A DNA stretch of 64,000 nucleotides from Clavaria fumosa (GCA_951802425.1 OX637806.1:1116001-1180000); one strand, 5' to 3'; positions 52,105 through 64,000 are shown, counted from the first letter of the stretch. Made by a program: numbers and translations. Notes: generated from the sequence alone by a model not told the origin.

Positions 52105-53598
52105 GATGGACAACGAGGGAGAGACAATGGTGTGTAAGGAAAAGCTGTATGATATGAGTGAGCACGATGGTCGGCTGCGGTAAAGAAAAGGCCAAGGGAC
52201 GAGGAAAGGGCTGTATAAGTACATTCTGCAACGACGAAATGGGAACAAAGATGGCAGTACAGGATTACTTTAAATGGGAATATGATCGTTGATTAAGCAG
52301 CTTAGTCATCAAGCGATAATTTGCCTTTTATGGGCATTCCCTTCAAACAAAGCAAGTCCAGCGCGCCCTTTCTCTCAGTTTGGAAATCCCAAAGCCATCA
52401 CCATTCTCGTTTAGAATTACCGACAAACAAGAATCAGATTTCGAACAAGCGACGCAAAGTGGCTGTTCTGTTCCTTCGTCGCCGTACAAGAAATCGATTG
52501 CTAACCAGAAGTTTCACTGAGCCACAAAAACAAAGCTCATATCTTTTCCCCTCGAAGAATTCCCGCATCGTGTAGAGACTCGGGACTTGCCATACTCGTC
52601 GTCATGAGGTGAAGAGGCAAACGCAATCAATATTTTATAAGCTTCTGATCTCAACGGCCGGTTGTACAGGAAGCTGTTCAGATATCGCATGGCCGTCGCT
52701 CGCCGAAAAAGCACATATCCGCGCCGTTGCTGGTAAAGAACGGAAGGGTCGGCGCTTAGCGTGGAATCCGTCGCGGCGCATTTTCCCCCTTGACGCAATC
52801 ACACGGATGCTGTACACCGCACAGCAACACCCGCATCAGGTAACATCGTTCCCTTGGACCACCTCGGCGCGAAAGGGGTTACCACGCCTTGTGCTCCATA
52901 GGCGCACGCTATCAACCGCCGCCGCCGCCGCGCGCCAAAAGGCTATCCGTATATGGCGCACCCTGCATCTAACCCCTTGGCATTTCGCCGACTGTTCGGC
53001 AGACTGGGTACAAGAAAAAGATGAAACTCGAAAGAACAAAACACAAGCGTGTTTTAACGCCATGTCAGTCATGACCATGTCTATCTGCCAGATACAATGC
53101 CTCGTGCATCAGATCCAACGTCGAGCCCTGGCCCACAAGGGCTCTCTCTTCGATGACTAGACGAGATGGTAATACCCCCCAGGGGTCTTCTGTGCGCCGA
53201 GCGTGAGTTGTGTGAGTCCCGTGATGGATTCGAACCATTGGTTTCAGGGCTCGAGAACCCGAGTGTTGTTTTCACTTTGCTCCCGAGACCGAGATGAGCA
53301 ATGATATTTCCGCCAGCCGTTCCTGCCGTAGCGTTTTAATAACAGGAGAGGTGGATGACCTTCTTCGATAAGAAGGTAGAGCCCCACAAGGCTCGTTGTT
53401 TTATTCCAGTTGGGCCTTTTGAGCTTCCGAGTGAACATCGTCGGGGCGGTGTAGTCTTGGCATCCGGCACACAAGCACTGATGCCAAGTAGCCCACTCTC
53501 AGCAAATGCCCGCCCCATTGCGCCTAGACACCACACAACAACCTTGTCTCTTTGCCGCTCCCCAGGAAAAGATCACAGTGTCCATCGTCTTCGCCGCA
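52105..53598. other. Long intergenic stretch, no supported gene
   Basis: About 1.5 kb between two genes on the same strand. It includes a 183-residue plus-strand open frame (52609-53160) with no recognisable domain and odd composition; I do not call it a gene. A tRNA-like B-box (GGTTCGAATCC on the minus strand) lies at about 53229-53240 but a full cloverleaf does not form. Confidence 0.35.
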
Positions 53599-54241
53599 TC
53601 ACAGTATGGGCGCCGTGGTCGTCGTAGCCGTTGTACTTGTGGTCGTGTCCGGAGTCACCACACTATCTGGTATGCCGTGGTTATCTGTGGTGCCGTCGAT
53701 AAGCTCCGTAGCAGCGGCGTCGGTGCGCTGTTGCTGTGCCGCGAGCGCCTCTCGCATCAGCGTGCGCAGACGCATGCCCTCCCATCCGAGCAGCTCCGGC
53801 TTCGTGTTGAGCACGTAGTTGTCCAACCCGTTATGCTGAGAGCGCGTGAGCGGGATAGGTAATTTTCCGAGAAGCAGGATACGAGAACGCGCATAATGGG
53901 GTATGGAATGCATGGTTGCGGAGGACATCGTCAACAACAAAAAAGAAGAAAAAGAGACGAAGAGAAGAAAAATTTGATGATGGAAAATACGGGAATTCTC
54001 TACACACCTTCTTGATCGTCCTCAACGCACGCGTTGTGACCGTGAGGCGGAGGGTGCGCCCGAGGAGCGCCGACACGAGGCGCTTGCTCTGCACGTTCGG
54101 CAGCCACGTGCGGCGCGTTTTCTTCTTTGAGTGTGGGTTGTTGTTGCCGTACTGCTTTGTCTTGCCGTGAAAGAGCCCGAGCTGGGCGCGCTTGAACGGC
54201 TGCGAAACGAGGGAGACGAACAGCGCGCGCGTCGGGAACAT
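53599..54241 (-). CDS. MRPL24: Mitochondrial large-subunit ribosomal protein bL28m
   Basis: Bacterial L28 homologue of the mitochondrial ribosome. Start MFPTRALFVSLVSQPFKRAQ at 54239-54241, then GLFHGKTKQYGNNNPHSKKK, TRRTWLPNVQSKRL, and RTLRLTVTTRALRTIKK, the core of L28. One intron of about 180 nt (donor GTGTGT, about 53848-54009) is followed by HNGLDNYVLNTKPELLGWEGM, also typical of the fungal proteins. The C-terminus is a Thr-rich low-complexity tail (TTTSTTATTTTAPIL). A mitochondrial signal is plausible in the first 20 residues. Confidence 0.88.
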
Positions 54242-54585
54242 GATTGTTGAGGCTGGCGTACAGGCGCAAATTCTCGGTATGCCCAGATCACGTGGTTTCG
54301 CGGGTCGGACTCGGAGGCTTGTTTCCCTTCCTCAGAAACAGTTTATGCAGGGCTTTTAGGATTGGACGAGCATAGCGGTGGTACTTACAGCCAAGTAACG
54401 CAGATCATTTGGCTTTTTGCCTTTCGCTGCAGGGACTTATCGAATCTGTGCCAATTAACCCCTAACATCGGCCCATGCCAGGTTCAAATATGGAAATCTC
54501 TCGGAGCAAACCAAAGGCGCGTGGTAGACGCGCAGCTTGTTGTCTGCCACATTTACGCGTTATAGTCTGCTATACAATCACCGCC
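54242..54585. promoter_or_regulatory. Divergent promoter region, bL28m / SNF2 ATPase
   Basis: 344 bp between the two starts. No gene and no TATA box. Both promoters are inferred from orientation. Confidence 0.4.
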
Positions 54586-57500
54586 ATGGAAGACTTGTAA
54601 GTACCATTAGTTTTGCGTCGCTTGGCCCTCAGCGTTTCTCCCGTTTGCTACCACCAGTCGTAGGAAGATGGCGCAGGACAGGACGCTCTACCCCAACGCG
54701 TCCAGTTCCAACCCTAGAGCAGCGAACTCGGTCATCGTGCGGCCTTGACCTGTCCTTGCGTTGCGTGTTTTGACGAGATGCCCTCCAGTCTGTCGGTTCT
54801 TCATCTGATGGTGATGAGCCTGTTGCAAAGCCTCGAGTGGGCCCTCGTCGCCCATACCTCGTATCGGACGACGAGGAGCCGCAAGGGTGAGCACATTCGT
54901 ACGTGTCTGAGCCGTGGACGATAACTGTTTTTTCCAGTTCCAAGGAACCAACGCGAAGTGTTGATCACCCCGGCCATAGTGTTCCTAAAGCGCGCGCCCC
55001 GTTCCCTTCTTTGGATCGCGCTGAACCTCCAACTTTCAAGAGTTCCGAGCCTTTGATGATTCGTATTCCCGGTTCACATAGGGACCAGATTTCAAAACCG
55101 AACCATGTTCAGCAGGTTGCACGGAATCCGCCGATCTGGGCCCACCCTGCCGCCGCACAGGATCCGCAGATCCGCGCTCACCCTGCCGCCGCACAGGATG
55201 GGCGGTGGGAAACATTCACGCTCCCACAGGACAACCACCTCTACGACCCGCTCAAGACAGCCGCCGAGGCCGAGAAGGACCTGCGCAACCTCGTGGAAGG
55301 CAACTTCGATACCAGGGCTAACGACACCATCGACGAGGAATTCAGGAAGGTCAACGGATTCCGAGACGAGATCGCTTTGTTGGACCACCAGGTGTTGGGG
55401 CGGATCTGGATGACGGATCGGGAGACCGGAAAGAAGATGGGTGGGATTTTGGCGGATGATATGGGGTTTGCTTGTTTTTCTTCTTCCTACCGGGCCCAGG
55501 AGCTGATGCAGTGTTATAGCCTCGGCAAAACAATTCAGACTCTGACACGCATATTGGACCATCGGCCAAAGAAAGCTGATAGAGAGGAAGGATGGGCGGC
55601 TCCTACATTGTACTTTGGTCTTACTCCTTGTTGTGTGGAACGTTTTGCTGAAGCCCTCACCTTTTCAGGATCGTTTGCCCCGTTTCTCTCGTGTCGCAGT
55701 GGGCTTCCGAGATAGAGAAGTATTGTCAGATCAAGCTAACTGTCATCGAGCACCACGGATCAAAAAGGCACACTGGTACGTCGAGGTCCACTCTGACTAC
55801 TGCATGTATTCACGAGCTGTACAGACCCACAGAGGTTGAAACAGTCGCACGTGGTCATCACATCGTACAGCGTCGTCGCGTCAGAATATGCAAATTATGT
55901 TCCCGTGAAAAATGCCGCTGTTGCTCGTCAGCAGTCATCTGATGACGACTCCGAGGGTGACTCAGAGGGCCCTTACAATTCTAGGAAGAAGGGGACGAAA
56001 GCGAAGACAACTAGTCGCAAGGGGAAAATGGACGCACTTTTCCATGTGAAATGGTGGAGAATTGTCCTTGGTCTGTCCTCCTCCTTGTGCGGTCTGGCAG
56101 TGATAAAGAAATTCAATCCAACAGATGAGGCCCACACCATCAAGAACAGGAGTACGAAAGCTGCGCAAGCGTGCAGTGCTTTGAAAGGGAAATACCGCTG
56201 GTGCCTCACTGGTACACCCATGTCCGGTTGCTCATGTTATTTCTCCTCTCACACTTTGCTGATTCGGAGTTGCACAGGCAAAATTCGGTTGAGGAATTGT
56301 ACTCGCTGATCAAATTCCTTCAAATTAAGCCTCTGAATGACTGGCAAGTATTCAACGAGCAGATTGCTAAGCCTGTGAAGAGCGGGAAGTCGGTCCGCGC
56401 TATGAAAAGGCTCCATGTTTGTCCATCCTCTCGCTCGCTTCTCTTTCGCACGTTGCTTCATTATTTTTCGAGTACAGGTCGTTCTGACATCGATAATGCT
56501 TCGCCGACGCAAGGACCACATCATCAATGGAAAACCCATTCTCAATCTCCCAGCTCGAAACGTCCAGATCGTGCATTGTGAGTTCAGTAAATGGGAGAAG
56601 GAATTCTACGATGCGGTCCACAGTAAAGTGGAGGAGTCGTTGAATAAAATTATGGGCCAGGAAAAGAGGAACTATACCAGCATCTTGTTATTGCTTCTGC
56701 GACTGAGACAAGGTGAGCCACGTACAAGCCTGTGATTATTTTATGACAAATGCCCTGGCCTTGGACAGCGTGTAATCATCCTCTGCTGGCCTCTAAGGAT
56801 TACAAGATTGATTCAGAGGCGCTCGAACCTAGAATGCGGAAGGATGACGAAGACGAAGACGATGGAGAAGACCTTGCGGCGATGTTTGGGCAAATGAACG
56901 TCAAGACCACGACTTGTCAAATGTGTCTTCAGGAGTACGTGTAGCATTCTTCGATTCTTGCATTCTTAGAACTGTTGGATCACAGCATCACACAAAGGAA
57001 CAAGAGCAACGACCCGAGATTTTGCACCAGCTGTCTTCCTCTCGCATCGAAGGCACGCGCTGGGAGCGACAACGAGTTGCCGCCAGATTCAGCGAAGATC
57101 CGACAGACACTTCGCATCTTGGGAGAGATCGAGGAGAGACAGGAGGGAGAGAAGACGATCATCTTCTCGCAGTTCACCAGTATGCTGGACCTGATACAGC
57201 CATTCTTGAAACACCGCGGAATCAAATATGTCAGATGTAAGTGCCAGTTGCCGTGTGTTTCGTGGTACAAGCTCGATAATCTGTGGGGAGCTTAGATGAT
57301 GGTAGTATGTCAAAAGACAAGAGGGAAGCTTCTTTGCATCAAATCAGAACGAGCAAGAGCACTAGGGTTATTCTAATCTCTTTTAAGGCCGGGAGTACTG
57401 GTTGGTCAACCTATTAGTGCGTCAAGGGTGGCTTAATCTGACTTGAGTACCTTCCGGGTAGGTCTCAATTTGACAGCTTGCAACAACGTGGTCCTGTTTG

Positions 57501-57872
57501 ACTTGTGGTGGAACCCTGCTCTTGAGGTATCATCACGCCCTTCATCTATTTGGCCATTGAACCGTGACAACCTTTGAAAATAGGACCAGGCGTTTGACAG
57601 GACTCATCGTCTCGGCCAAACCCGAGACGTCAATATTCATAAGTTGACGATCCCATCCACGGTAGAGGAGCGCATACTGGCTGTACGTAACCACGTCGTA
57701 CCCCTTGCCCTTCCCCTTAGGCTTACGCGTGACCACACAGCTGCAAGAGGAGAAGAGAGAACTGGCCAAGGCTGCGTTGGGCGGTGACAAACTCAAATCG
57801 ATGCGGCTTGGCATGGAGGAGCTGTTAGCTTTGTTCAAACCTGGAAAAGACGGTGAGGATGAGGAAGATTAG
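54586..57872 (+). CDS. SNF2-family DNA-dependent ATPase (Rad5/Rad16/Uls1 group)
   Basis: A chromatin or DNA-repair translocase. The N-terminus is disordered, with two adjacent WAHPAAAQD / RAHPAAAQD repeats near 55130-55200. Motif I reads GGILADDMG-LGKTIQTL across an intron (about 55470-55522); motif II DEAHTIKN likewise (about 56078-56123). RWCLTGTPM, ELYSLIKFLQI and ILNLPARNVQ follow. The helicase C domain has KTIIFSQFTSMLDLIQPFL, DGSMSKDKR, ISFKAGSTGLNLT, NNVVLFDLWWNPALE, DRTHRLGQTRDV and IPSTVEERIL. Where Rad5 and Rad16 have a C3HC4 RING finger, only CQMC and CTSC separated by 15 residues are read. More than ten introns. The start (MEDL, then intron) is the weakest part. Confidence 0.8.
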
Positions 57873-58101
57873 ATATCTATCATTTCCAAGCGGAAACCGC
57901 GCCTTGACTGAGGCCTTGACTGAGGCGTTTCTTGAATTCAACTTTGCTGCCTTCCCTTCTGTATTGAGTTGTTTGTACGTTTTACTTCCCGACCACCAGC
58001 CCCCTGCTACTGCTGTGGCGTTTCCGTTTCGCTATACGTCTACAGCATGAGCTGCGCGTCATCGAGCCAGGAAATCTTTCCTTGAGCAATACGTGAGGAG
58101 C

Positions 58102-61100
58102 ATGGCAGAACAGGCTTTACAAGTTGCAAGGTGCCTGCCGATGAGCATTCGCTAATCTTATTGAGCGGGTTGATCAATGACATGTTTGGATATAGGGAGG
58201 CGAAGAGCCTTCAGCAAGGCCTAAAGGAATCACTCAAGACTCATGATCCCTGGGATAGGGATGTTGAATTCCAACGCAAGAAGTGCGTCGAGATCTCGAA
58301 CTAGTATTCATTGACCCTGATCTCATCTGGGGATGAAAGCCTTCGCCGACACTACTTGCGGCTTCTTTTAGTACACCCATCCGCCAAAGAGTCAAAGGAT
58401 GCAGAGACACACCTTTGGATGCAAACTTCATATGCTTTCATTTCGATCTATAAGATACGGCTGGCCGCCCTCGATCGCGCCTTGCAGTCCGCTCCCCGCC
58501 CACAACAACAAGGGCCTCGCCAAGGAGGCCACGGACCAGTCGAATATCGCAGACTACTTCAACGTTTTCGCCAATTCCTTGCGGAAGAGGAGAGATTTTG
58601 GTCACAGCTAGTCCTCCGCCTGTATCGATGCTTTGGCTTGACGGAGGCCCGGACTGCCCTAGTAGAGCTGAACATCTTGTCAGCTGCCAACGATAATGCC
58701 GAACACGACAACTCCGGAGGCCGACCTGAGGCAACCAATAACGGTTCTGCAGGTCGTAACCAGTATCAATTCCCTCCAGAGGAAGCCTCTGCCGCTGCCG
58801 CTCCTCAGACACCTGCTGAGCGCGCGAATAGGTTGGCGATCTTGACCAAGGCACTAGTCTGTCTGGGCGACATTGCGCGATACAGGGAGCTATATAACGA
58901 AGCCGGTGGACGGCCCAAGGCGGGACACGATGAAACAGTGCCAGCGAGGAAGAACACGCGAGGCAGAAGAGGTGACAGCGCCGCGCCCCAGATTCCTCGA
59001 TCGCGCAATTTTGACAAAGCGCAACACTGTTACGAACGCGCCAGATATTTGGATCCGGAAGATGGAAATCCCTCCCATCAGCTGGCTATCCTTGCATGCA
59101 ATCACAGGGACTCGTTTGGTTCGCTCTATCACTATTATCGCGCGATGTGCGTGCGCGTACCTTACGATACGGCTCTGGAGAATCTGGAAATGGTTTTGAA
59201 TAAAGCTCTGGAACAATGGAAATCTCGCCGGAAAATAGAGGAGGTTCCAACGACAACAATGGTGCCCAGAGAGAGGGTTCTTGCATTCAAGGACAGCGTG
59301 GTCGTGTTGCATGCCCTCTGGCGGCTCCGAATCGACAAGTCAGTAATTCTGCAACAGTCGACATAACCCGCTGACTGACGTATCCAGAATGGACTCAATA
59401 TCTCCAAAGCATTCTGAGCTGACTAGAGATGAATTTGCCAGTCTTGTGTCAGGAAGGGTTGTTCCGGATGAACTTATCTGGAAAGTCATTGTCTTAGCGC
59501 AAGGTGCTCTTTGGAAGCATAGGATGATCCGAGAGAACCACGGTAGCACGTACAAGAACTCTGCAACCCCTCAGTCTTCGACTTCCTCTTCAGCCGTTGA
59601 GACTCACATTCTTACACATCTCCTTGGGCTACACAGTGCTCTTCTTAACATTGGCATTGTCCAACTTGCCGAGTCTCCACCGGCAGACGCTGCTGCCAAT
59701 GATTTGGCGCAACAGATCACCGCTACCTTCCGTCGGACACTACCTGCCTTGCGCATCGCCAGCAAATGGTTGCGTGCAAACCTCAAGTATTTTATTCAAA
59801 GCCAGGCTCGGAAGAGCAAGGCAGAAGTTAAATCTGGATCAATTGCATTGGCCGCTGACGATGTCTCTGCATTCTGGAGGGCTTACTCGCAGTTTTCAAA
59901 CACACTTTCGCGTTTGTTTCCCGCTGAGCGGCTGCCCAGCATGAATGTGCCATTGGAGGAAGATATAGAGATGAGAGGCTTCTTACCGCTCAGGCGCCTG
60001 ATGATGGGCGAAGCACATGATGATGTAGGTGCGCAAAGGTGTAAACCTGTCGAAGCGGCACCTCAACAGGGACGAGATCGGGTTCACCCAAACGAAGAGC
60101 AATTGATGAGGATTGCAGATCTGCTAAGCGACGCCAGACTACTGGCGGCTATGGAGGTGAGTCGTTTGACTACCGCTGCCGTTCCTTCCCTCACCCCGAT
60201 CTCAGGATGCACCATCAGTGTTGCGCAAGAATATTTTAGGAGTTGGTGTTTTGGAAGGAAGCGGATCACCGGACAACGACCTGCCGCTTGCGAATGGTCC
60301 TGATGAATCTGGTCAAAGTCAAGAGGAAGACGCCTTGACGGAGGCCACTTCACATGATGATCCAGTAGGTGATGCCTTCAGGAAGGCTTTAAGTGGGTCC
60401 GATGGGGATTTAGAAGAGGATGAAATCGTGTGGGACCCTGCGTATGTCGAGGTCCACCGTCCAAAGTTCGCTCTTCTGACTTTGCGAAATAGACCTAGAC
60501 CCCTGTCTCCTGTGACGTCGGTTCATTCTCCAGCGTTGCCGAGCCCACCATTGCACAGGAGTCCGACAATTTCCAGCCGAGCTAATTTCAGTCCCACTCT
60601 CACCGTTGTGCATTCACCGACCTCAACAATGGCGAATCACACGAGGCGCCGCTCCTCCCTCTCGCCTACCTTGGCCCCAGCCGGTACAACGGCTCAGGAC
60701 CTCCTCAACACGGTCATGGGTGTTCCTTGGGCGGCGACTGGTGTGGATGCGACACGAGCATATCGTCAAACGTCTTCAACCTCACAACCGCCGCCCTTTC
60801 TGGGCCATGGCTCCTCCATTACTGCAGGGCATTCAATTTGGTCTCCATCACAAGATGACGAATCCCTGAAATTCCAGGGTGTTGGTGCCGCATCGGGGAC
60901 CCAAGTTGGGCAACCTTACCCAACATCTCCGAAGCAGTATCCTTCGTCACCATTGCATGGACAGCCGCAGTCTATCTGGGCATCGCCCCCCTTAAACGCC
61001 ACCTCAGAAACGCAGAAATTTCGTTCCTCAACCTCCGCAATCGAGGATCAAAGGCAGGCGATGCTTCCAGCGACAAATAGTACCCAATACAGCCCGAATG

Positions 61101-61306
61101 CGAGTCTTGATACGTCCGCCTACTTCACTGCACCACGTGTTGCACAACACGCAGCCGGACAACCCAATTACTCGCCCTTGTATAACGATCCCGCGATCTT
61201 GTCCTCCCCTACCCTTAGCGCTGGGTCGCCGTATTCCCACCAGTACCACCACAATCCGAGGGCCATGCAGCCTTATTCGTCACCTCTGTGGGGAAGCACT
61301 GGTTGA
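58102..61306 (+). CDS. EST1/SMG7-type protein (14-3-3-like, TPR)
   Basis: Member of the Est1-Ebs1-SMG5/6/7 family, acting in nonsense-mediated decay or telomere maintenance. Start MAEQALQVAR at 58102, then an intron, LQQGLKESLKTHDPWDRD and EFQRKN-LRRHYLRLLLVHP, joined over a 56-nt intron (58281-58336). KDAETHLWMQTSYAFISIYK is the 14-3-3-like core. The DNA/RNA-binding region has AQHCYERARYLDPEDGNPS, HQLAILA, YHYYRAMCVRVPYDTALENL and LTHLLGLHSALL. The second half (60300-61306) is Ser/Pro-rich and disordered, with repeated SP and TS sites. No PIN domain is present, which points to an SMG7/Ebs1 type rather than SMG6. Confidence 0.85.
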
Positions 61307-61919
61307 GCTACGACAGCCACCCCATGTCTCCCCGACCCCGCTGCGCTCAAGCAAGCCCAATGGTTTGCACTGCACTGGATGCATAAGCATATGCTTGTGC
61401 TCTCAACATAAGAGCACCATCCCTTTCCTATCGGACGGTGTCTCAATTCGAAATTTGTATCGCTCCGAAACCACCTGTACACCGATATGCGTCCACGGTT
61501 GGCTGCACGGCGATATTTGTAGCTTGCCTTCGTTTCACCTTTTCTAGCCCAGCCCTTTTCTGCTCTAACGAGTTTGACGAGCTCACTTTGACACTCCGAG
61601 AAACTTGTATCCGGCCCTGAGTTGTCTGTTTTTCTATGGGACGTTGAGGTCTGACCTGTACTTCATTCGCGCGGACCGAGTGCTATCGTAAATGTAGCTC
61701 TCCGTGTTATCCAACCAGTTTCTGGCCTCAGTGCCTCATACGACCTTACGCTATGTTTCAGAGCGGGGTTAAGAGTCCGGAAATGTATATCACAGCGTAG
61801 TTGCCACAAATATTTTGCATCTACTCCGCCAAGCTCGGAGTCAGAGCATATTCCACCGTGAGGCATTTCTGACGTTCGCCATAAGACAGCGGTCCTAGCC
61901 CTCGAAGGGCCTATAGTAT
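61307..61919. other. Intergenic, 3' regions
   Basis: 613 bp between two convergent genes. Open frames here are short and are not continuations of either gene. Nothing recognised. Confidence 0.45.
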
Positions 61920-62544
61920 TCAGACCTCCCATGGCTTCTTGCGGAGGGGTGCCGTTGATTGACTGGGTGGCGTTTCCTGGGCAAGCGCCATGAGTAGAGG
62001 ACTGTTTGTAATGGGCGAGACCCACATTGAGGGCACCCGAGATCTCCCTGTTATTGGGTATCATATCTGTCTTCCCTTGCTCAATGAGGATTTTAAGTTC
62101 GGCAAGCGTCAATGGTCTGGGCTCCATCGATGACGCCGTCGACGGCGTCTGAATGGACTTGTTGGACCCCAACAACGCCTCGTACGCTGCACACTCTGCT
62201 ACTGTCAATGAACAACCAGTGATCCTTGTGGCGCTTCTTCAGCGAAGGGCTTCTTGAGGCTCTTTGGCGCACCGATTGAAGTAGAAGACCCTAGATCGAA
62301 GTAGGGTGTCCTTCCGATCCTCCTCGGACCCACTGTTACACTCTTCGGCTGCGAGAACACTCGCAAGCCCTTGCTTGGGGATCCGGGTGAAATTGTGAGC
62401 GACGGACGAAGGGATGATTGTGAAATCGCATACCTGGTAGGTTTCGTCTGTTTCAAAGGGATAAGTCGCGAACAGGTGTAAGGAGTTGACTGTATCCACG
62501 TCCCCAGCGGGCGGTAAACCACGAGGATTCACAGACTCGGACAT
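61920..62544 (-). CDS. Small Pex39-like protein (yeast YJR012C family)
   Basis: Four exons. Exon 1: MSESVNPRGLPPAGDVD to YPFETDETYQ (start 62542-62544). Exon 2: QGLASVLAAEECN and LLRSRVFYFNR. Exon 3: ITGCSLTVAECAAYEALLG and then LAELKILIEQGKTDMIPNNR-EISGALN. Exon 4: ETPPSQSTAPLRKKPWEV, stop 61920-61922. All joins keep frame. The pattern ELxxLIxxG...IPxNxxI...LN followed by a C-terminal K/R-PWE is that of the YJR012C/C6orf226 family, recently connected to Pex7-dependent import of PTS2 proteins into peroxisomes. It has no membrane segment. Function by homology only. Confidence 0.75.
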
Positions 62545-62709
62545 TTCGAATAGTTCAGCGAGCCTGTCAGCGAGCCCGTCAGCTCACGCAACACGTCCCA
62601 ATATGCGCGTTGTTGCCGCGTTGCCACCCCCATCATTATTTGCATCGCCACCAACAGCTCTACCTCCGTCGCGTTTCGCACTTGACCCACTTGACTAGTA
62701 GCACCAGTC
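62545..62709. promoter_or_regulatory. Divergent promoter, Pex39-like / ArfGAP
   Basis: 165 bp between the start codons. Contains a short direct repeat CAGCGAGCC(Y)GTCAG near 62558-62582. No TATA box. Confidence 0.4.
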
Positions 62710-64000
62710 ATGTCGAGTGTAAACAAAATCACTACTGAAAGAAACCAACGGGCACTACTGGAACTTGCAGCCAAATCTGGGAATGGTGAGCCAGACGTCG
62801 CTTTTCATTCGCGCGCAACCGTTCTGAAATTGTCACACTGCAGATGTATGTGCAGACTGCAAGAATCCCAATCCGCGGTGGGCATCTCACAACCTTGGTA
62901 TATTCTTATGGTGCGTCGTCGTTCATAGTAATGCCAGCCCAACTCAGACTTTGCAGCATGAGTTGTGCAAGCATACACCGGAAGATCGGGACTCATGTCA
63001 GTAAAGTGTCAGTCCCGCTCCTTTCGTTTCTGAACACACACTCTCATTGCATGTTCTTTAGGAAGAGCTTGACTCTTGACTCGTGGAACAAAGAACAAGT
63101 CGAAGTTGGCCGTTTATCCTCATCTGCAGGTAGCCTTAATTATTAACCTCTTCCTCTGCTCTTTAAGACTATGAGGCAGAAAGGGAATATCAATTCGAAT
63201 GCATTCTTCAACCCAAATGAGTCTCGGCATCCGCCACCGGCGACCATGATGGACACGTCGCGGGATGGAGAAATGGAAATGTACATCCGCGGTAAGAATG
63301 CAGTATTTCACCCTGATATGCTTTCGTCGACTCAAGTCATTCCAATTAGCCAAATACGAGAGCAAGAAATTCATCGACAAGTCGGCTATCGTCGCGTCTA
63401 AACTTGGCCCATCTAAACTTGGCCCATCTGCAACTGCGCGCCTTTCTCCTATGCCTACGACATCCCCCACGACATCGAGGCCCCGCTCGACTTCGCCCAT
63501 CCCTCCTCCCATTGCAGGGACAGGATCCGTGTCTAGCCGTACTCTTCTATCTTCGCCCCCTGCTCCCCCTCGTCAACATCAATCTCGTGCGCCTCCAGAA
63601 CGGCCGCATTCCCTGAATCCGTCGAAGCTGCCACAAGCAACTCAAGTACCCTCGCAAGGCGGTGTTTGGGACGACCTCGCATCCCTACAAGCCCCATCCC
63701 AGAGTGCTTCGCTTCCTCTTCAGTATGCAGCACCCGCGAGCATTCCTCTACCTCCCCGTCAAGACAATCATATGCATGGTTCCTACGGTATGCTCTCTGC
63801 TAGTCCAGGCGATATTTCTGCATTCCAAGCGTCAACGAGTCTGCCCGGACCTTTTTTGAACACGGGAATGAATGTCGCGACGATGGAGGGACAGGGGCCC
63901 CACCCACCTCGGATATCCTCTTCGTACAATTCAGGCTCGCCTCTGACCGTCAACAACCCCATTATATCACACTCAATGCCCGCTCCTTTCCAGCAGTACT
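62710..64000 (+). CDS. ArfGAP-domain protein, N-terminal part
   Basis: GTPase-activating protein for Arf GTPases in vesicle traffic. Start MSSVNKITTERNQRALLEL at 62710. The zinc finger is complete across introns: CADCKNPNPRWASHNLGIFLC-MSC, i.e. C-x2-C-x16-C-x2-C, followed by ASIHRKIGTHVSKVKSLTLDSW with the catalytic-type Arg in IHRKIG. MRQKGNINSNAFFNP and a KFIDKSAI-like segment follow. After about 63400 the protein becomes Ser/Pro/Gln-rich and disordered, with WDDLASLQ in the tail. Resembles the SMAP/Age2-Gts1 group. The frame runs off the window at 64000, so the C-terminus is missing. Introns about 62786-62843, 62910-62956, 63003-63061, 63127-63168 and 63293-63347. Confidence 0.88.

Noticed and set aside
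52609..53160. 183-residue plus-strand open frame.
   Set aside because: No domain, irregular composition, no clear promoter or splice context, and comparable open frames on the other strand.
53214..53290. Possible tRNA gene on the minus strand (perfect B-box GGTTCGAATCC; GTCTCGG/ACGGGAC could pair as an acceptor stem at 6 of 7 positions).
   Set aside because: No A-box, no proper D-arm, the T-stem has a mismatch and the anticodon loop does not come out at 7 bases. At best a tRNA-derived relic.
58270..58340. Apparent frameshift in the EST1/SMG7 gene after EFQRK.
   Set aside because: A 56-nt GT...AG intron (58281-58336) restores the frame and gives QRKN-LRRHYLRLL, as in the family.

Overview
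This window is nuclear DNA of a filamentous basidiomycete, most likely an Agaricomycete. The genes are dense and cut by many short introns (about 45-70 nt, GT...AG). Their products include a Clp1-like clamp-development protein, a heme-thiolate peroxygenase and a chromodomain-bearing Ty3/gypsy element. No bacterial features are present. Gene models were built by eye from reading-frame continuity across splice sites, so exon edges are inferences unless stated otherwise.

Layout. 1-21 kb is a compact housekeeping block: the tail of an unidentified gene, ATP synthase gamma (-), eIF2-beta (+), a membrane-anchored histidine acid phosphatase (+), MIC10 (-), a BRO1/ALIX-type ESCRT adaptor (+), MIC12 (-), a decayed Nudix gene (+), a peroxygenase (+), thymidylate synthase (+), an intact Nudix gene (-), a Nup54/57 nucleoporin (+) and a Cac2-type CAF-1 subunit (+). 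The two Nudix copies form an inverted duplication around the peroxygenase and thymidylate synthase genes. 21.6-44.5 kb is a transposon island. An old chromovirus copy (A) was split by a nearly pristine copy of the same family (B), by a 1.45-kb LTR-like element (C) and, in its 3' LTR, by an inverted decayed gypsy element (D). Each insertion has a 5-bp target duplication. LINE, LTR, hAT-type MITE and copia foldback remnants follow, then a broken NOSIP copy and a hexokinase-like gene whose phosphate-binding motif is lost.

44.7-52.1 kb holds the intact NOSIP gene (-), a secreted precursor made of tandem exon-intron modules with alternating Lys-Arg sites (+), and a Clp1-like gene (-). The repeat precursor is the best candidate for an undescribed system: it looks like a Kex2-processed repeat peptide precursor that grew by duplication of a 236-bp exon+intron unit. 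53.6-64 kb returns to housekeeping genes: mitochondrial bL28 (-), a SNF2-family ATPase (+), an EST1/SMG7-type protein (+), a small Pex39-like protein with a C-terminal KPWE motif (-) and an ArfGAP (+) that runs off the end.

Most gene pairs are divergent over 100-350 bp promoters or convergent. I see no operon-like or pathway clustering, except that two MICOS subunit genes flank BRO1 and a Clp1-like gene lies next to the repeat-peptide precursor.
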